DNA from: Physella acuta
Lineage: Eukaryota > Mollusca > Gastropoda > Physidae
NCBI RefSeq assembly: GCF_028476545.1
Contig: NW_026732995.1
Span: forward strand, 507,001 to 571,000
Direction: 5' to 3'
Length of the DNA stretch: 64,000 nucleotides
Shown here: positions 43,201 to 47,744 of the stretch, piece by piece
Layout: the number at the start of each line of letters is the position of its first letter
Numbering within the stretch: the first letter of the stretch is position 1
Translations under genes and position numbers: made by a program
Notes under the pieces: model-generated
What the model saw: only the letters and a program-made list of their open reading frames with translations
The model's database searches: none
Told to the model about the DNA's origin: nothing

Positions 43201-44860
43201 AAAAAATTGTTTCATTTTTATGGATGGCTAACTTTTATATGAAGCTGCACACTGAGTTCAAGAAGAGACATTTTTAAATGACATAATTAAAGATTTATAA
43301 ACAAAAAGTAACTTTTAAAAGTTAGGCTAGTGGGTTTTGTGGTACTTGTTTAATGGTAATGGTAGGCTGTCTTTTAGAGTGAGTTGGTCATTTAGTGTTG
43401 GGGACAGTAGGTCTTTTAGAGTGAGTTGGTCATTTATTGTTGGGGACAGTAGGTCTTTTAGGTATAACAATCTAACCCTAAACCTATTAAAAAATTTTTT
43501 GGGAGGGAGAGGGGGGGGGTAGTTATTGATGTCAGGTAGGTTTAGAGACACTAATTTTGATCCACGTACTGAGATTTGATACAGTTTAGGAAACGTCAAA
43601 CATGAATGTGTACATTTGTTAAAGAAACGATGGCAGCACAAAATAGTTTAAAAGAAATATTTCTTGTTGAATGTATGAAAGGTTTGACAGCATATTTTGT
43701 CTGAGGGCACAGCCCGTCAAGAAATAGTTGATCGATTTAACTGGCGCTGGTAGTCTGGCTTGCCGTATCGTAGAATCGGTTTCTGGAGCGGATCAAAAGA
43801 GGCCTTAGAAGAAAGTATACGGTAATTGTGTGCGCCGTTTTGACATGCAAATGAGCTTGATAGAGAGACTAAAGATTGCGTGCACACAGTTGAACCAGCC
43901 CAGTTTTGCCGGCTGGTACATTCCAATAGGTCTGGAATGTGGGTATTGTCGTCAGGCGTGGGATGAATAGATCATAAATAGACGGCCAGCGCTGGTACAG
44001 CAGGGTGTGTAGGCCGTCAAGTTTTACCCGCGCTAGCTGTCAGCGTTTACGACATACTGACTGACAGAAATTTACGACATACTGACTGACAAAAAAGTTA
44101 CGACATACTGGCTGACAAAAAAGTATGACATATTGACTAACAAATAAGTAACGAAATATCAACTAGAAAATAATTTTACGACATACTGACGAACAAATAA
44201 TTTAGTAGATAGGGACAAACACATTTTTTACGACATGCCCAGTTTTTAGTAATAAGGCTTCATCGTTACACTCCTTTTCGTCTGCCTGACGTTCTAAAGT
44301 AATCTCAAGACTTGCACCCCCAGGTCGCTCAAGTAAACCTCCTTCATTAAATCACACCATGGGGCGCGGAGTCAAAGGCGTTTGACTGCTCGTTCAAATT
44401 TCGGGTTCAAGGCCGTAGGACGAGCCTGAGTCAACGCAGCTCTGATGGGTACCTGACTCTCTTTAGAGAAAGTAACGGCAGATATTCAGAGTGCTGACCA
44501 TTTTATCCCTCCATATACTGAGGTCACTGAAACTGATGAACTCTACTTCACCTGCCCCGAGTACCGTAAGGTTTTAAAAGTGTACTTTTACTTTTTACTT
44601 TTAAAATCACAGCAACTAGCTGACTTCCCTTTCTTAATGTATGTCAATGATAAAACTCGACTCTTTAAAAAAAACAACTAATAACGGTTATAACATCCCC
44701 CTTTCTTTTTATTATCATGTAGTTGACCCGACTTAATTAATTAATTGATGTCGGACAGAAAACCATTGTGTCTAATTAAAAACGTGTAGAATACCTCTTT
44801 TTCTTGGGGGTGGGGGATGGCGGTGGCGGTGAAGGGGGACTTGTATTAGGTGTGATGCAG
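1890..44860 (-). CDS. Two-EH-domain endocytic scaffold protein (Pan1/Eps15/intersectin-like), 16 exons placed; 5' start and 3' end not found
   Basis: EH domains bind NPF peptides, and proteins with this layout organise clathrin coats and actin at the plasma membrane. Exons joined: ~44860-44795, 43072-43035, 41589-41500, 40124-40061, 31487-31255, 30218-30069, 29731-29647, 27833-27788, 27701-27621, 27419-27310, 26881-26767, 26576-26504, 26321-26040, 20690-20539, 6156-4059 and 2273-1890. The fifteen fully bounded exons total 4001 nt and every join keeps phase. Order: Pro-rich leader, EH1 with IWNLAD, short Pro-rich linker, EH2 with IWDLSDLNRDGKLGPDEF, Lys/Glu-rich coiled coil, DPDPF, Trp/Asp-rich segment, second coiled coil, then an 830-residue low-complexity tail. 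No NPF, SH3 or Dbl domain is visible, which argues against intersectin; only one DPF argues against classic Eps15. I give no gene symbol. Confidence 0.86.
2309..3362. repeat. 22-26-bp minisatellite upstream of EH-gene exon 2273
   Basis: Core catgtaggtggtaaattggg + a G-run of variable length, about 43 copies. In the transcript it is pyrimidine-rich (CCCCCAATTTACCACCTACATG) and ends roughly 35 nt before the acceptor. Frames of 320-360 codons here encode only PPNLPPTCP-like periods and are not genes. Confidence 0.97.
3363..3720. repeat. Decayed relative of the preceding array
   Basis: Irregular units around aggtaagttactagggggag + gggcatg. They share the ggtaa..gggggagg skeleton with the 2309-3362 array but have diverged. 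Confidence 0.8.
4059..6156 (-). CDS. EH gene large exon, disordered Pro/Ser/Thr-rich tail
   Basis: A 2098-nt exon, acceptor gaactccccag, donor TTTAG|GTGAGG. It begins RNPDDYNSRQLARQEEAKTR, continues Arg/Ser-rich, then about 600 residues of low complexity. In-frame repeats: nine units of APPITNQ (about 5305-5500) and VTSG units (4866-4930). Short hydrophobic-acidic motifs recur: DPSVDLLLELN, DEFDLILMSLSDNM, DLRSDFFGLTS. The downstream donor at 4059 fits the exon at 2273 in phase 1. No folded domain seen. Confidence 0.9.
4866..4930 (-). repeat. In-frame 12-bp coding repeat containing TGACGTCA octamers
   Basis: Five copies of cctgacgtcaca, the last variant being acgtgacgtcac, encode VTSGVTSG on the minus strand. 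Each unit contains the palindrome TGACGTCA. Confidence 0.93.
5305..5500 (-). repeat. In-frame 21-bp coding repeat (APPITNQ)
   Basis: Nine near-identical 7-codon units, APPITNQ/APPLTNQ/TPPIINQ, within the large exon of the EH gene. Frame is kept in all units. Confidence 0.95.
6171..7690. repeat. 13-bp minisatellite (tttaaatggtagc)
   Basis: About 115 units, with a higher-order block of roughly 290 bp seen about three times (near 6410-6700, 6690-6980, 6950-7050). It starts about 14 nt from the acceptor of the 4059-6156 exon. Confidence 0.96.
7691..9576. other. Intron spacer of the EH gene, no gene seen
   Basis: Mostly single-copy AT-rich DNA with a tRNA-like patch near 7785-7850, a poly-C run at 8640-8655 and a GT microsatellite at 9085-9125. 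No open frame with coding character. Confidence 0.7.
7785..7850 (+). mobile_element. tRNA-derived SINE head fragment (possible)
   Basis: An A-box-like tggtcgggtgagctagcg is followed about 30 nt later by a B-box-like ggtttcaatcc. No cloverleaf can be drawn and no SINE body follows. Confidence 0.4.
9577..9722. repeat. 29-bp minisatellite, five copies
   Basis: Unit gacaagcttagacagattga + tttagtgaa, essentially perfect, so recent. Confidence 0.96.
9788..10712. repeat. 12/15-bp minisatellite (gtcaggacagtg with optional gtg)
   Basis: Units alternate between gtcaggacagtg and gtcaggacagtggtg, with gcg variants confined to the left half (before about 10220) and a ttaggacag variant on the right. All lengths are multiples of three, so all three plus frames stay open; not a gene. 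Confidence 0.97.
10713..12020. other. Intron spacer containing one MITE, no gene seen
   Basis: Single-copy sequence apart from the 10985-11184 element and short duplications (gtcaggttggtcaggtagcc near 11528). No exon fitting the EH gene was found. Confidence 0.65.
10985..11184 (+). mobile_element. hAT-type MITE with G-homopolymer interior, 200-bp copy
   Basis: Ends CAGTGTTTCTTCCAG and, inverted, CAGTTTCTTCCAGGC. Flanks tttgtgtg and tgtgtgtg form an imperfect 8-bp target duplication. The interior has G-runs of 11-17 and an AT core (tttctatataaatttcattt). Same family as 50694-50899. Confidence 0.8.
12021..12206. repeat. 30-bp minisatellite, six copies
   Basis: Unit gtcactagaatatcaacatg + aaaactttac. 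Open in one frame (FTSLEYQHEN) by periodicity only. Confidence 0.95.
12207..12655. other. Intron spacer, no gene seen
   Basis: Single-copy DNA with a loose duplication of cagcacacctcctgcgtgta around 12238-12305. Confidence 0.6.
12656..12764. repeat. 5-bp gggta/aggta array
   Basis: About 21 pentamers, mostly gggta with regularly spaced aggta. It resembles no standard animal telomere repeat (TTAGGG) exactly, though it contains TAGGG words. Confidence 0.93.
13169..13440. repeat. 7-bp self-complementary array (tatacag)
   Basis: Runs of gtatacagtatacag switch to gtatactgtatactg near 13260, so the array is an inverted repeat of itself and should extrude a hairpin. Confidence 0.95.
13441..14790. 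other. Intron spacer, no gene seen
   Basis: Mostly single copy. Holds a (gtatt/aaaca) aacaatacaaataa repeat at 14530-14580, poly-G at 13509-13519 and 14019-14033. No coding frame with support. Confidence 0.65.
14795..15165. repeat. 32-bp minisatellite, about 11 copies
   Basis: Unit tgaattgatttatgttttag + tttagagtagtg, very uniform, with decayed copies to about 15240. Confidence 0.95.
15522..15622. repeat. 13-bp minisatellite (ttaaggtcctgtg)
   Basis: Seven to eight near-perfect copies. Confidence 0.94.
16071..16570. repeat. 30-37-bp minisatellite, about 15 copies
   Basis: Core gtgaatgttgtagtggtgac + acaagtacaggtatttg with length variants (acacatgtattt, agataatt). It directly borders the inverted repeat at 16613. 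Confidence 0.94.
16613..16733. repeat. Inverted repeat, arms about 53 bp
   Basis: Left arm gacagaaaagacaaacagta...gacagtgaaaaca and right arm tgttttcactgtc...tactgtttgtcttttctgtc pair with few mismatches around a 14-nt loop. Probably part of a mobile-element end. Confidence 0.85.
16755..16790 (+). other. Hammerhead-like hairpin motif
   Basis: CTGACGA at 16759-16765, a GACC/GGTC stem, then GAAA and CGTC. It resembles the hammerhead core CUGANGA...GAAA found in Penelope-like retroelements, but one extra A before stem II and the GACG/CGTC pairing also allow a plain hairpin. No reverse transcriptase nearby. Confidence 0.4.
16800..17575. other. Intron spacer, no gene seen
   Basis: Single-copy AT-rich sequence with a small cacattaaacaat repeat at 17440-17530. 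Confidence 0.6.
17579..20534. repeat. 72/68-bp minisatellite, about 41 copies, abutting the 20539 splice donor
   Basis: Two interspersed unit types differ in one block: catcctcccatgg (72 bp) versus catacacgg (68 bp). The 72-bp type keeps frame (MNYQTLQHPPMATHKPSS) and the 68-bp type breaks it. The array stops 4-6 nt from the GTAAGT donor of the EH-gene exon 20539-20690. Confidence 0.97.
20539..20690 (-). CDS. EH gene exon, Trp-rich motif and second coiled coil
   Basis: Acceptor ctgttccacag, donor GTCTTT|GTAAGT. Encodes DWSEDNWPDWDWSSSGLFGL then TDQQVVNLKLKLADLREELK and KLNSEGGRLVF. Repeat arrays press against both splice sites: a 72-bp array starts 4-6 nt past the donor and a 16-bp array about 6 nt before the acceptor. 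Confidence 0.9.
20697..21432. repeat. 16-bp minisatellite (aacaggtcacaagtag), about 45 copies
   Basis: Begins about 6 nt upstream of the acceptor at 20691. In the transcript the unit reads CTACTTGTGACCTGTT. Variants caaaagtag and aacatgtc alternate; the far end decays to agataaaaag. Confidence 0.97.
21433..22180. other. Intron spacer with a probable decayed DNA-transposon end
   Basis: Contains four scattered ggtgacacc words (21718-22040) and, inverted at about 22025-22067, CAGTGGCGTCGCTTGGCC then GGGTGTCACCCCCCC, a transposon-end-like sequence. No partner end is visible, so the element is a remnant. No gene. Confidence 0.45.
22182..22383 (+). mobile_element. hAT-type MITE with G-homopolymer interior, degraded copy
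   Basis: Starts CAGTGTCTCTTTCAGAC and ends in a weak version of the inverted terminus (gtacctgaagaaaaatg). It shares the tttctatacaaattttatat...tttcgttcg core with 10985-11184. Target duplication not recognisable. Confidence 0.65.
22492..25957. repeat. 16-19-bp G-rich minisatellite, 3.5 kb
   Basis: Unit gtagatgtgtggggggag, about 195 copies, varying mainly in the G-run (3-12). Large internal duplications are visible: the variant order of 23020-23304 recurs at 24407-24691 (offset 1387). It lies in the EH-gene intron about 80 nt from donor 26040. The 1204-codon minus frame (TSTSPTHLPP periods) is not a gene. Confidence 0.97.
26040..26321 (-). CDS. EH gene exon, acidic segment
   Basis: Acceptor atttatgttacag, donor CATG|GTAAAT. 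Encodes an acidic stretch including TFIPFEFSPFDLGITPDNLP and LKEFGEEFMETWAPGEHWMD then GEDEIFKEVH. SPFDL and PFEF are phenylalanine-rich peptides of the kind that bind adaptor ears; the binding is inference. Confidence 0.88.
26504..26576 (-). CDS. EH gene exon with DPF motif
   Basis: Acceptor cctgtctacag, donor GCGAG|GTAACT. Encodes RLMLTHTPATKDPDPFHQLY EQRR. DPF is the AP-2 alpha-ear binding tripeptide in Eps15-type proteins; here there is one copy. Confidence 0.87.
26767..26881 (-). CDS. EH gene exon, coiled coil
   Basis: Acceptor ttgttgtag, donor AAATAAA|GTAAGG. Encodes LKKEHEKVRQETVKVILGEQ then KLNSDISVIKRETDILNK, a strong heptad-like coiled coil. A 22-bp array starts about 5 nt upstream of the acceptor. 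Confidence 0.88.
26886..27172. repeat. 22-bp minisatellite (acatatcagatgtacaacat..)
   Basis: About 13 copies with cc/ac and gt/tt variants, beginning about 5 nt upstream of the acceptor of exon 26767-26881. Confidence 0.95.
27310..27419 (-). CDS. EH gene exon (LSLLTKFGKNLESET)
   Basis: Acceptor ccccacctag, phase 0; donor CTCAG|GTATTT, phase 2. Encodes LSLLTKFGKNLESETHIAPV then LSKESSDVTKQEEIVLR. Confidence 0.85.
27621..27701 (-). CDS. EH gene exon, coiled coil
   Basis: Twenty-seven codons, phase 0 both sides. Acceptor ttttttgcag, donor TTG|GTAAGT. Encodes ERRKLQSEREAKRLKIATQK VEALQEL in a helical, charged pattern. Confidence 0.88.
27788..27833 (-). CDS. EH gene exon (LADYEKHKQKLMSGK)
   Basis: A 46-nt exon. 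Acceptor ctcacag was chosen over a second AG five bases downstream because only this one keeps the frame from the previous exon (RRLADYEKHK); the other gives an immediate stop. Donor AAG|GTATGA. Confidence 0.85.
28260..29218. repeat. 31-bp minisatellite, about 31 copies
   Basis: Unit agttcagcggattgtgtaac + tgtatatgacc; looser copies extend back to about 28030. Intronic to the EH gene. Confidence 0.96.
29647..29731 (-). CDS. EH gene exon, EH2 tail
   Basis: Acceptor cctgcccag, donor AGAAG|GTAACG. Encodes LSLTGPADVFQYVPDNISPA then SLLAKKR, the position where Eps15 and intersectin carry LPPEYIPPSFRR-like C-terminal extensions of the EH fold. Confidence 0.88.
29740..29893. repeat. Degenerate 24-36-bp repeat next to acceptor 29732
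   Basis: Four to five loose units of gacaggtgggcagacaatta + gtca, starting within about 10 nt of the acceptor. Confidence 0.8.
29905..30058. repeat. 30-bp minisatellite next to donor 30068
   Basis: Five copies of tgccaccaaacacctggact + gacatgtcag (one copy has an extra ggctga). It begins about 10 nt after the donor of exon 30069-30218. Confidence 0.92.
30069..30218 (-). CDS. EH gene exon, EH2 core
   Basis: Acceptor gatctgtttcag, donor AAACAG|GTGATG. Encodes GQTAADVLASSQLTAECLVH then IWDLSDLNRDGKLGPDEF and SIACHLTRAVKTG. The loop D-L-N-R-D-G-K-L-G-P-D-E is a complete EF-hand calcium loop and the Trp of IWDLSD is the conserved NPF-pocket residue. Confidence 0.95.
30219..30735. other. EH-gene intron spacer, no gene seen
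   Basis: Single-copy AT-rich DNA with homopolymer T and a gttgttgttgttg run at 30703-30716. Confidence 0.6.
30742..31270. repeat. 23-bp minisatellite carrying the exon-31255 donor
   Basis: About 23 copies of cacctgatataacacctgcc + act. On the minus strand each reads GGTGTTATATCAG|GTGAGTGGCA, that is the last 13 exon bases and the splice donor. The unit nearest the exon is the functional one. Confidence 0.96.
31255..31487 (-). CDS. EH gene exon, end of EH1, linker and start of EH2
   Basis: Acceptor gaccttgcag. Encodes NLADVSNDNVLNVHEFALVM (EH1 end with EF loop D-V-S-N-D...E), a linker of roughly 25 residues rich in Pro and Leu (LPKTLPRSLTPPKTPPVPL), then MSQAEKLAYHRVFQSLDRDK and SGVISG of EH2. 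Donor ATATCAG|GTGAGT; this donor and the preceding exon bases form the 23-bp unit repeated over the next 510 bp. Confidence 0.92.
31583..33285. repeat. 34-bp minisatellite, about 50 copies
   Basis: Unit aaaacacctgtgtgactgtc + ctacttgatatt, with three interleaved variants (acttgatatt, acaacagacg, aaaacagatt). It lies about 95 nt upstream of acceptor 31488. Each unit has AG dinucleotides behind a short pyrimidine tract in the transcript. Confidence 0.96.
33286..33954. other. EH-gene intron spacer, no gene seen
   Basis: Single-copy, no supported exon. Confidence 0.6.
33955..36578. repeat. 31/32-bp minisatellite, about 84 copies
   Basis: Unit ggcaatttctcctggtattg + tgataatagca, with a one-base insertion variant (agccagg) and a ctgctgg variant. 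All three minus frames stay open for 700-960 codons because unit lengths drift the frame without creating stops. These are artefacts. Confidence 0.97.
36600..36825. repeat. Nested ggtggtagct / gttggtagctgcttgtggctagtgctagct repeat
   Basis: Three higher-order copies of about 65 bp, each built of ten-base tagctggtgg words. Confidence 0.9.
36826..37897. other. EH-gene intron spacer, no gene seen
   Basis: Mostly single copy, with three copies of a 25-bp unit ccacggggtgggttgtctaa at 37298-37376. No coding support. Confidence 0.6.
37903..38690. repeat. 30-bp minisatellite, about 26 copies
   Basis: Unit ggtggactagtcgggtaccc + attagggctg. Divisible by three, hence open frames of about 255 codons on both strands; not genes. 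Confidence 0.97.
38691..39564. other. EH-gene intron spacer with C/G homopolymers, no gene seen
   Basis: Runs of 10-18 C or G occur at 38872, 38966, 39105, 39211, 39448 and 39475. No exon fitting the EH gene. Confidence 0.6.
39565..39832. repeat. Direct duplication of about 140 bp
   Basis: The block caatcacacacgtacagctg ... gaaggtttgatttgtcc occurs at about 39565-39693 and again at 39708-39832, separated by a poly-C run. The copies differ by a few bases. Confidence 0.93.
40061..40124 (-). CDS. EH gene exon, EH1 middle helices (64 nt)
   Basis: Found by predicting the missing EH1 middle from the flanking exon phases. Acceptor ccatccacag, donor ATCTG|GTAATA. Encodes EGIRDFFLKSGLSLTVLSQI plus the split Trp codon, closely matching the EH pattern ARxFFxxSGLPxxVLxxIW. 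An 18-bp array begins about 4 nt upstream of its acceptor. Confidence 0.9.
40128..40212. repeat. 18-bp minisatellite abutting acceptor 40125
   Basis: Five copies of atggatgaaatagaaaca. On the minus strand it reads TGTTTCTATTTCATCCAT, so the array supplies the polypyrimidine tract of the EH1 exon. Confidence 0.95.
40228..40271. repeat. (CT)n microsatellite
   Basis: About 21 CT units. Confidence 0.98.
40450..41010. repeat. 49-bp minisatellite, about 11 copies
   Basis: Unit ggtttactgtaaattttatt + gggttgaggtgagattaggattatgctaa. Confidence 0.95.
41080..41338. repeat. 13-bp minisatellite (tggttgtttaatg), 20 copies
   Basis: Almost perfect; the first few units carry a gatg variant. Confidence 0.96.
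41339..41485. repeat. 56-bp repeat, three copies, ending near donor 41499
   Basis: Unit around aagtttttgggtcaatgatt + aaagttatattgtagccagaagtagccatt. Confidence 0.9.
41500..41589 (-). CDS. EH gene exon, EH1 helix 1 and loop
   Basis: Acceptor tttgtgtccccag, donor CTAG|GTCAGT. Encodes EVWPPLSQRQRTLYELLFY then SQGPVDGYILG, the first helix and first loop of an EH domain. This loop (SQGPVDGYI) lacks the acidic ligands of a calcium-binding EF-hand, as is common in the first EF-hand of EH domains. Confidence 0.88.
41622..42500. repeat. 15-16-bp minisatellite (gtacataggtgggggt), about 55 copies
   Basis: Begins about 32 nt upstream of acceptor 41590. Cytosine-rich in the transcript. A larger block ending gtcaggtgtacat recurs irregularly. 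MYTPTYVHP frames are periodic artefacts. Confidence 0.96.
42795..43015. repeat. 43-bp minisatellite, five copies, near donor 43034
   Basis: Unit caccgacatgtaaacacctc + caaccccacctatgttcatacac, starting about 18 nt after the donor. Confidence 0.95.
43035..43072 (-). CDS. EH gene exon (MLSPSYLGVLTP), 38-nt microexon
   Basis: Acceptor tttacttag, donor CCAC|GTAAGA. Encodes MLSPSYLGVLTPH across the joins. Phases 2 in and 1 out fit both neighbours. A 43-bp array starts about 18 nt after the donor. Confidence 0.72.
43073..44358. other. EH-gene intron spacer, no gene seen
   Basis: Single-copy with a two-copy 42-bp repeat at 43370-43455 and a loose 28-bp acgacatactgactgacaaa repeat at 44048-44230. 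Confidence 0.6.
44359..44575 (+). mobile_element. tRNA-derived SINE, degraded
   Basis: A B-box-like gggttcaaggcc near 44403 is followed by a body with ctctgatgggtacctgac, gtgctgacca and ctgaaactgatgaactctac + ttcacctgcccc. This body order is one I recall from SINEs common in gastropod genomes; the family name is not assigned. The same 3' body occurs at 49190-49262. Confidence 0.7.
44795..44860 (-). CDS. EH gene, most upstream exon found (Pro-rich; 5' boundary uncertain)
   Basis: Read toward lower coordinates it gives TPNTSPPSPPPPSPTPKKKR and ends AAAGAG|GTATTC in phase 2, which joins correctly to the next exon. The 5' edge could be the AG just before TCCCCC or one further up next to the 18-bp array. 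No start codon was recognised, so earlier exons are likely. Confidence 0.55.
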
Positions 44861-44874
44861 GTAACAACTGTGTG

Positions 44875-45056
44875 GGTAACTTGTTTTGTGTGGGTAACTT
44901 GTTTTGTGTGGGTAACTTGTTTTGTGTGGGTAACTTGTTTTGTGAGGGTAACTTGTTTTGTGTGGGTAACATGTTTTGTGTGGGTAACTTGTTTTGTGTG
45001 GGTAACTTGTTTTGTGTGGGTAACTTGTTTTGTGTGGGTAACTTGTTTTGTGTGGG
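44875..45056. repeat. 18-bp minisatellite (gtgtgggtaacttgtttt), about ten copies
   Basis: Lies about 20 nt beyond the uncertain acceptor of the most upstream EH-gene exon. Confidence 0.95.
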
Positions 45057-45086
45057 TTAACTATGGGCCATTTGTTGACGTGTGTC

Positions 45087-45144
45087 CAGACTTTTTTCTC
45101 CGGGGGGGGGGGGGGGGGGGCACTTGAAACTGGAAGAAACTCTG
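45087..45144 (+). mobile_element. 58-bp minimal copy of the G-tract MITE
   Basis: Begins CAGACTTTTTTCTCC, has an 18-G run, and ends ACTGGAAGAAACTCTG. The flanks 45079-45086 and 45145-45152 are identical (cgtgtgtc), a perfect 8-bp target duplication. Sequence between the termini is nearly all lost, leaving only a cacttgaaa remnant. Confidence 0.82.
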
Positions 45145-45254
45145 CGTGTGTCCTGCATCACATACATGCAGCCACACAACATATGAGTCAGTGTTGTGTC
45201 TTAGACAGCAGGTGTGTGTGGGCTGTAATACGAGATGTACACAGTGTGTTACAG

Positions 45255-45410
45255 TCTACACACAAACACAACATCTGCACATGTGTTGGTCTACACACAA
45301 ACACAACATGTGCACATGTGTTGGTCTACACACAAACACAACATGTGCACATGTGTTGGTCTACACACAAACACAACATGTGCACATGTGTTGGTCTACA
45401 CAAACACGAC
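45255..45410. repeat. 33-bp minisatellite, about five copies
   Basis: Unit ctacacacaaacacaacatg + tgcacatgtgttggt, containing the palindrome acatgtgcacatgt. Confidence 0.94.
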
Positions 45411-45529
45411 ATGTATATATCTGTTGCTCAGTCCGACCCATCTCACGTTTTACACGTGTTCATCAAACACGCAACTTGTAGACATGTCAGACAACACACT
45501 GGGCACACATTAAAAGATATGATTCTCGT

Positions 45530-46047
45530 TTAGATAAAATTTTATCTCTGAGATGTTTGGTGCAGTCAAAACTTGACCCGAGGACAAAACTTTCTCTCTG
45601 AGATGTTTGGTGCAGTCAAAACTTGACCCGAGGACAAAACTTTATCTCTGAGATGTTTGGTGCAGTCAAAACTTGACCCGAGGACAAAACTTTATCTCTG
45701 AGATGTTTGGTGCAGTCAAAACTTGACCCCAGGACAAAACTTTATCTCTGAGATGTTTGGTGCAGTCAAAACTTGACCCGAGGACAAAACTTTATCTCTG
45801 AGATGTTTGGTGCAGTCAAAACTTGACCCCAGGACAAAACTTTATCTCTGAGATGTTTGGTGCAGTCAAAACTTGACCCGAGGACAAAACTTTATCTCTG
45901 AGATGTTTGGTGCAGTCAAAACTTGACCCGAGGACAAAACTTTATCTCTGAGATGTTTGGTGCAGTCAAAACTTGACCCGAGGACAAAACTTTATCTCTG
46001 AGATGTTTGGTGCAGTCAAAACTTGACCCCAGGACAAAACTTTCTCT
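45530..46047. repeat. 50-bp minisatellite, ten copies
   Basis: Unit tgcagtcaaaacttgacccg + aggacaaaactttatctctgagatgtttgg, almost invariant apart from cccgagg/ccccagg, hence recent. Confidence 0.97.
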
Positions 46048-46130
46048 CATCATGAGCAGGGACCTGGGTTGTTTACACTTTGCCATCTAGTTCTACAACA
46101 ATTACACCGTAGAACCTGCATTGTCTAGAT

Positions 46131-46464
46131 CAGGGGTTCCCAACCCCGTGCCCGCGGGCGCCATGGCGCCCGCCGAACGATTCGTATGTGCCCACCTCTC
46201 ACTATTCGACAGAGACAGAATTGTTTTCATACACATTATTGACAGGTTGAAGGGGTTGGAAATCGAAAGTTTGAGGAGGGGGGGGGGGGGGGGTGCACAT
46301 CGAAAGACTTAGGGGGGGGGTGCGAATCGAAAGTTTTGTCCCCGGGTGACAGGAAGAGTCGCTACGCTTCTGGAAGGAGTTTGTCGATTTAAAATAGGTG
46401 GTGCCCACCAACCTACCGATATTTTAGAATGTGCTCTAGCGTAAAAAAAGGTTGGGAACCCCTG
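46131..46464 (+). mobile_element. Non-autonomous hAT-type element (MITE), 334 bp, intact ends
   Basis: Perfect 15-bp inverted termini CAGGGGTTCCCAACC and an exact 8-bp target duplication gtctagat at 46123-46130 and 46465-46472. The CAG start and 8-bp duplication are hAT hallmarks. No transposase. The interior carries 18-G and 9-G runs and repeated cgaaag words. Exact duplications suggest recent insertion. Confidence 0.93.
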
Positions 46465-46472
46465 GTCTAGAT

Positions 46473-46537
46473 GGTATTATATCTGCATTATCTAAATGGT
46501 ATTCCTATCTATATATTATATACAAACACACACATAC

Positions 46538-46596
<59 letters not shown>

Positions 46597-47744
46597 ATCT
46601 GTATATGTAGGCGTATAAATGTGATCGCTGTACCACGTATACAGGGCCAAGATGTACACATCTTTATGTAAGGTGAAGGTACGTTTCCAATGTGACATGA
46701 CAATAATTTTCACCCGACACTGTCCTGATAGCTCAAGTGTGTGGTGGGTTGCCATGGAACATGGAGCATTAAGACAAGCATGTCATATGTCATCAGGTCC
46801 TGTATGTCAGCAGGTCCTGTATGTCCTCAGGTCCTGGCCATGTTTAGTGGGGTAACACGTAAGATGGAGGACATAAACCTCTCTCCCTACTCCACCCCGT
46901 CGATACCCCCCCCCCCTAATATAAACCTTAATCAGTGGTGAATTTTGTTGAGGGGAGGGTATGTCCAGAGTTATTGACCCTATAGTAGTAGTATATACAG
47001 TCTGGCAGTATATAATTGATGTCCAAAAACTGCTAACAGAAACATTTTTCTTATTATAAAAAGTTATCTTGAAAAACAAAAGTTTATTCTGGTTTATATA
47101 TAACTTTAGGTTAGATAAGCTTGTGGGATGTATAAAATATCACCGGATAGAGTAGGGCTGGCTCAGACATTTCTCCAAGACCTTCTCTGGTCTGTTGTTT
47201 GATATAAACCTTCAGGTTGGTGTTCACATTGTTTGTGTTCACATTGATATAACGAGTACGTTTGTTTGTGTTTATGTAAGTCCTTGTGAGTAATAACATT
47301 GGTATACGTATGTATGTATGTATGTTTGCGTGTACGTGTTTCTGTGTATTGATAGGTGTATTGTGTACTGGTATAAATGTCTGTGTTTATGTGTGTGTGT
47401 GTGTGTCTATGTCATATGTGAACGTCTATGTCATGTGTGTGTACGTTTATGTGAGTCTGTAAATGTTAGTATCTGTGTGTGTCTACAGATCTAAGCTGCA
47501 AAAGAATCTAGCAACAGCTCTCCCAAGATGGAATAATCAAAAGAAAGAGATTTATAATCACTTAAGATAGAGACAAATACTAAAAATAAAACTTTCCTAC
47601 ACAGATCTTCCCTCCCTCTTGAGTAACGAGAAATATTACAACAGTGATTACACTGAGAGTGAGGGGGGGGGGGGGGGGTTGAGGTGATTGTGTATATGGA
47701 GATGGGGGGGGGGAGGTAGAACGTTTATCAGTGGATTACATCAG
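46473..47744. other. Intergenic or 5'-intron spacer, no gene seen
   Basis: AT-rich, with (TA)n, a cctgtatgtcagcaggt triplet repeat near 46797 and GT-rich tracts 47320-47480. No supported frame. Confidence 0.6.
46540..46593. repeat. (TA)n microsatellite
   Basis: About 26 units within an AT-rich spacer. Confidence 0.98.
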
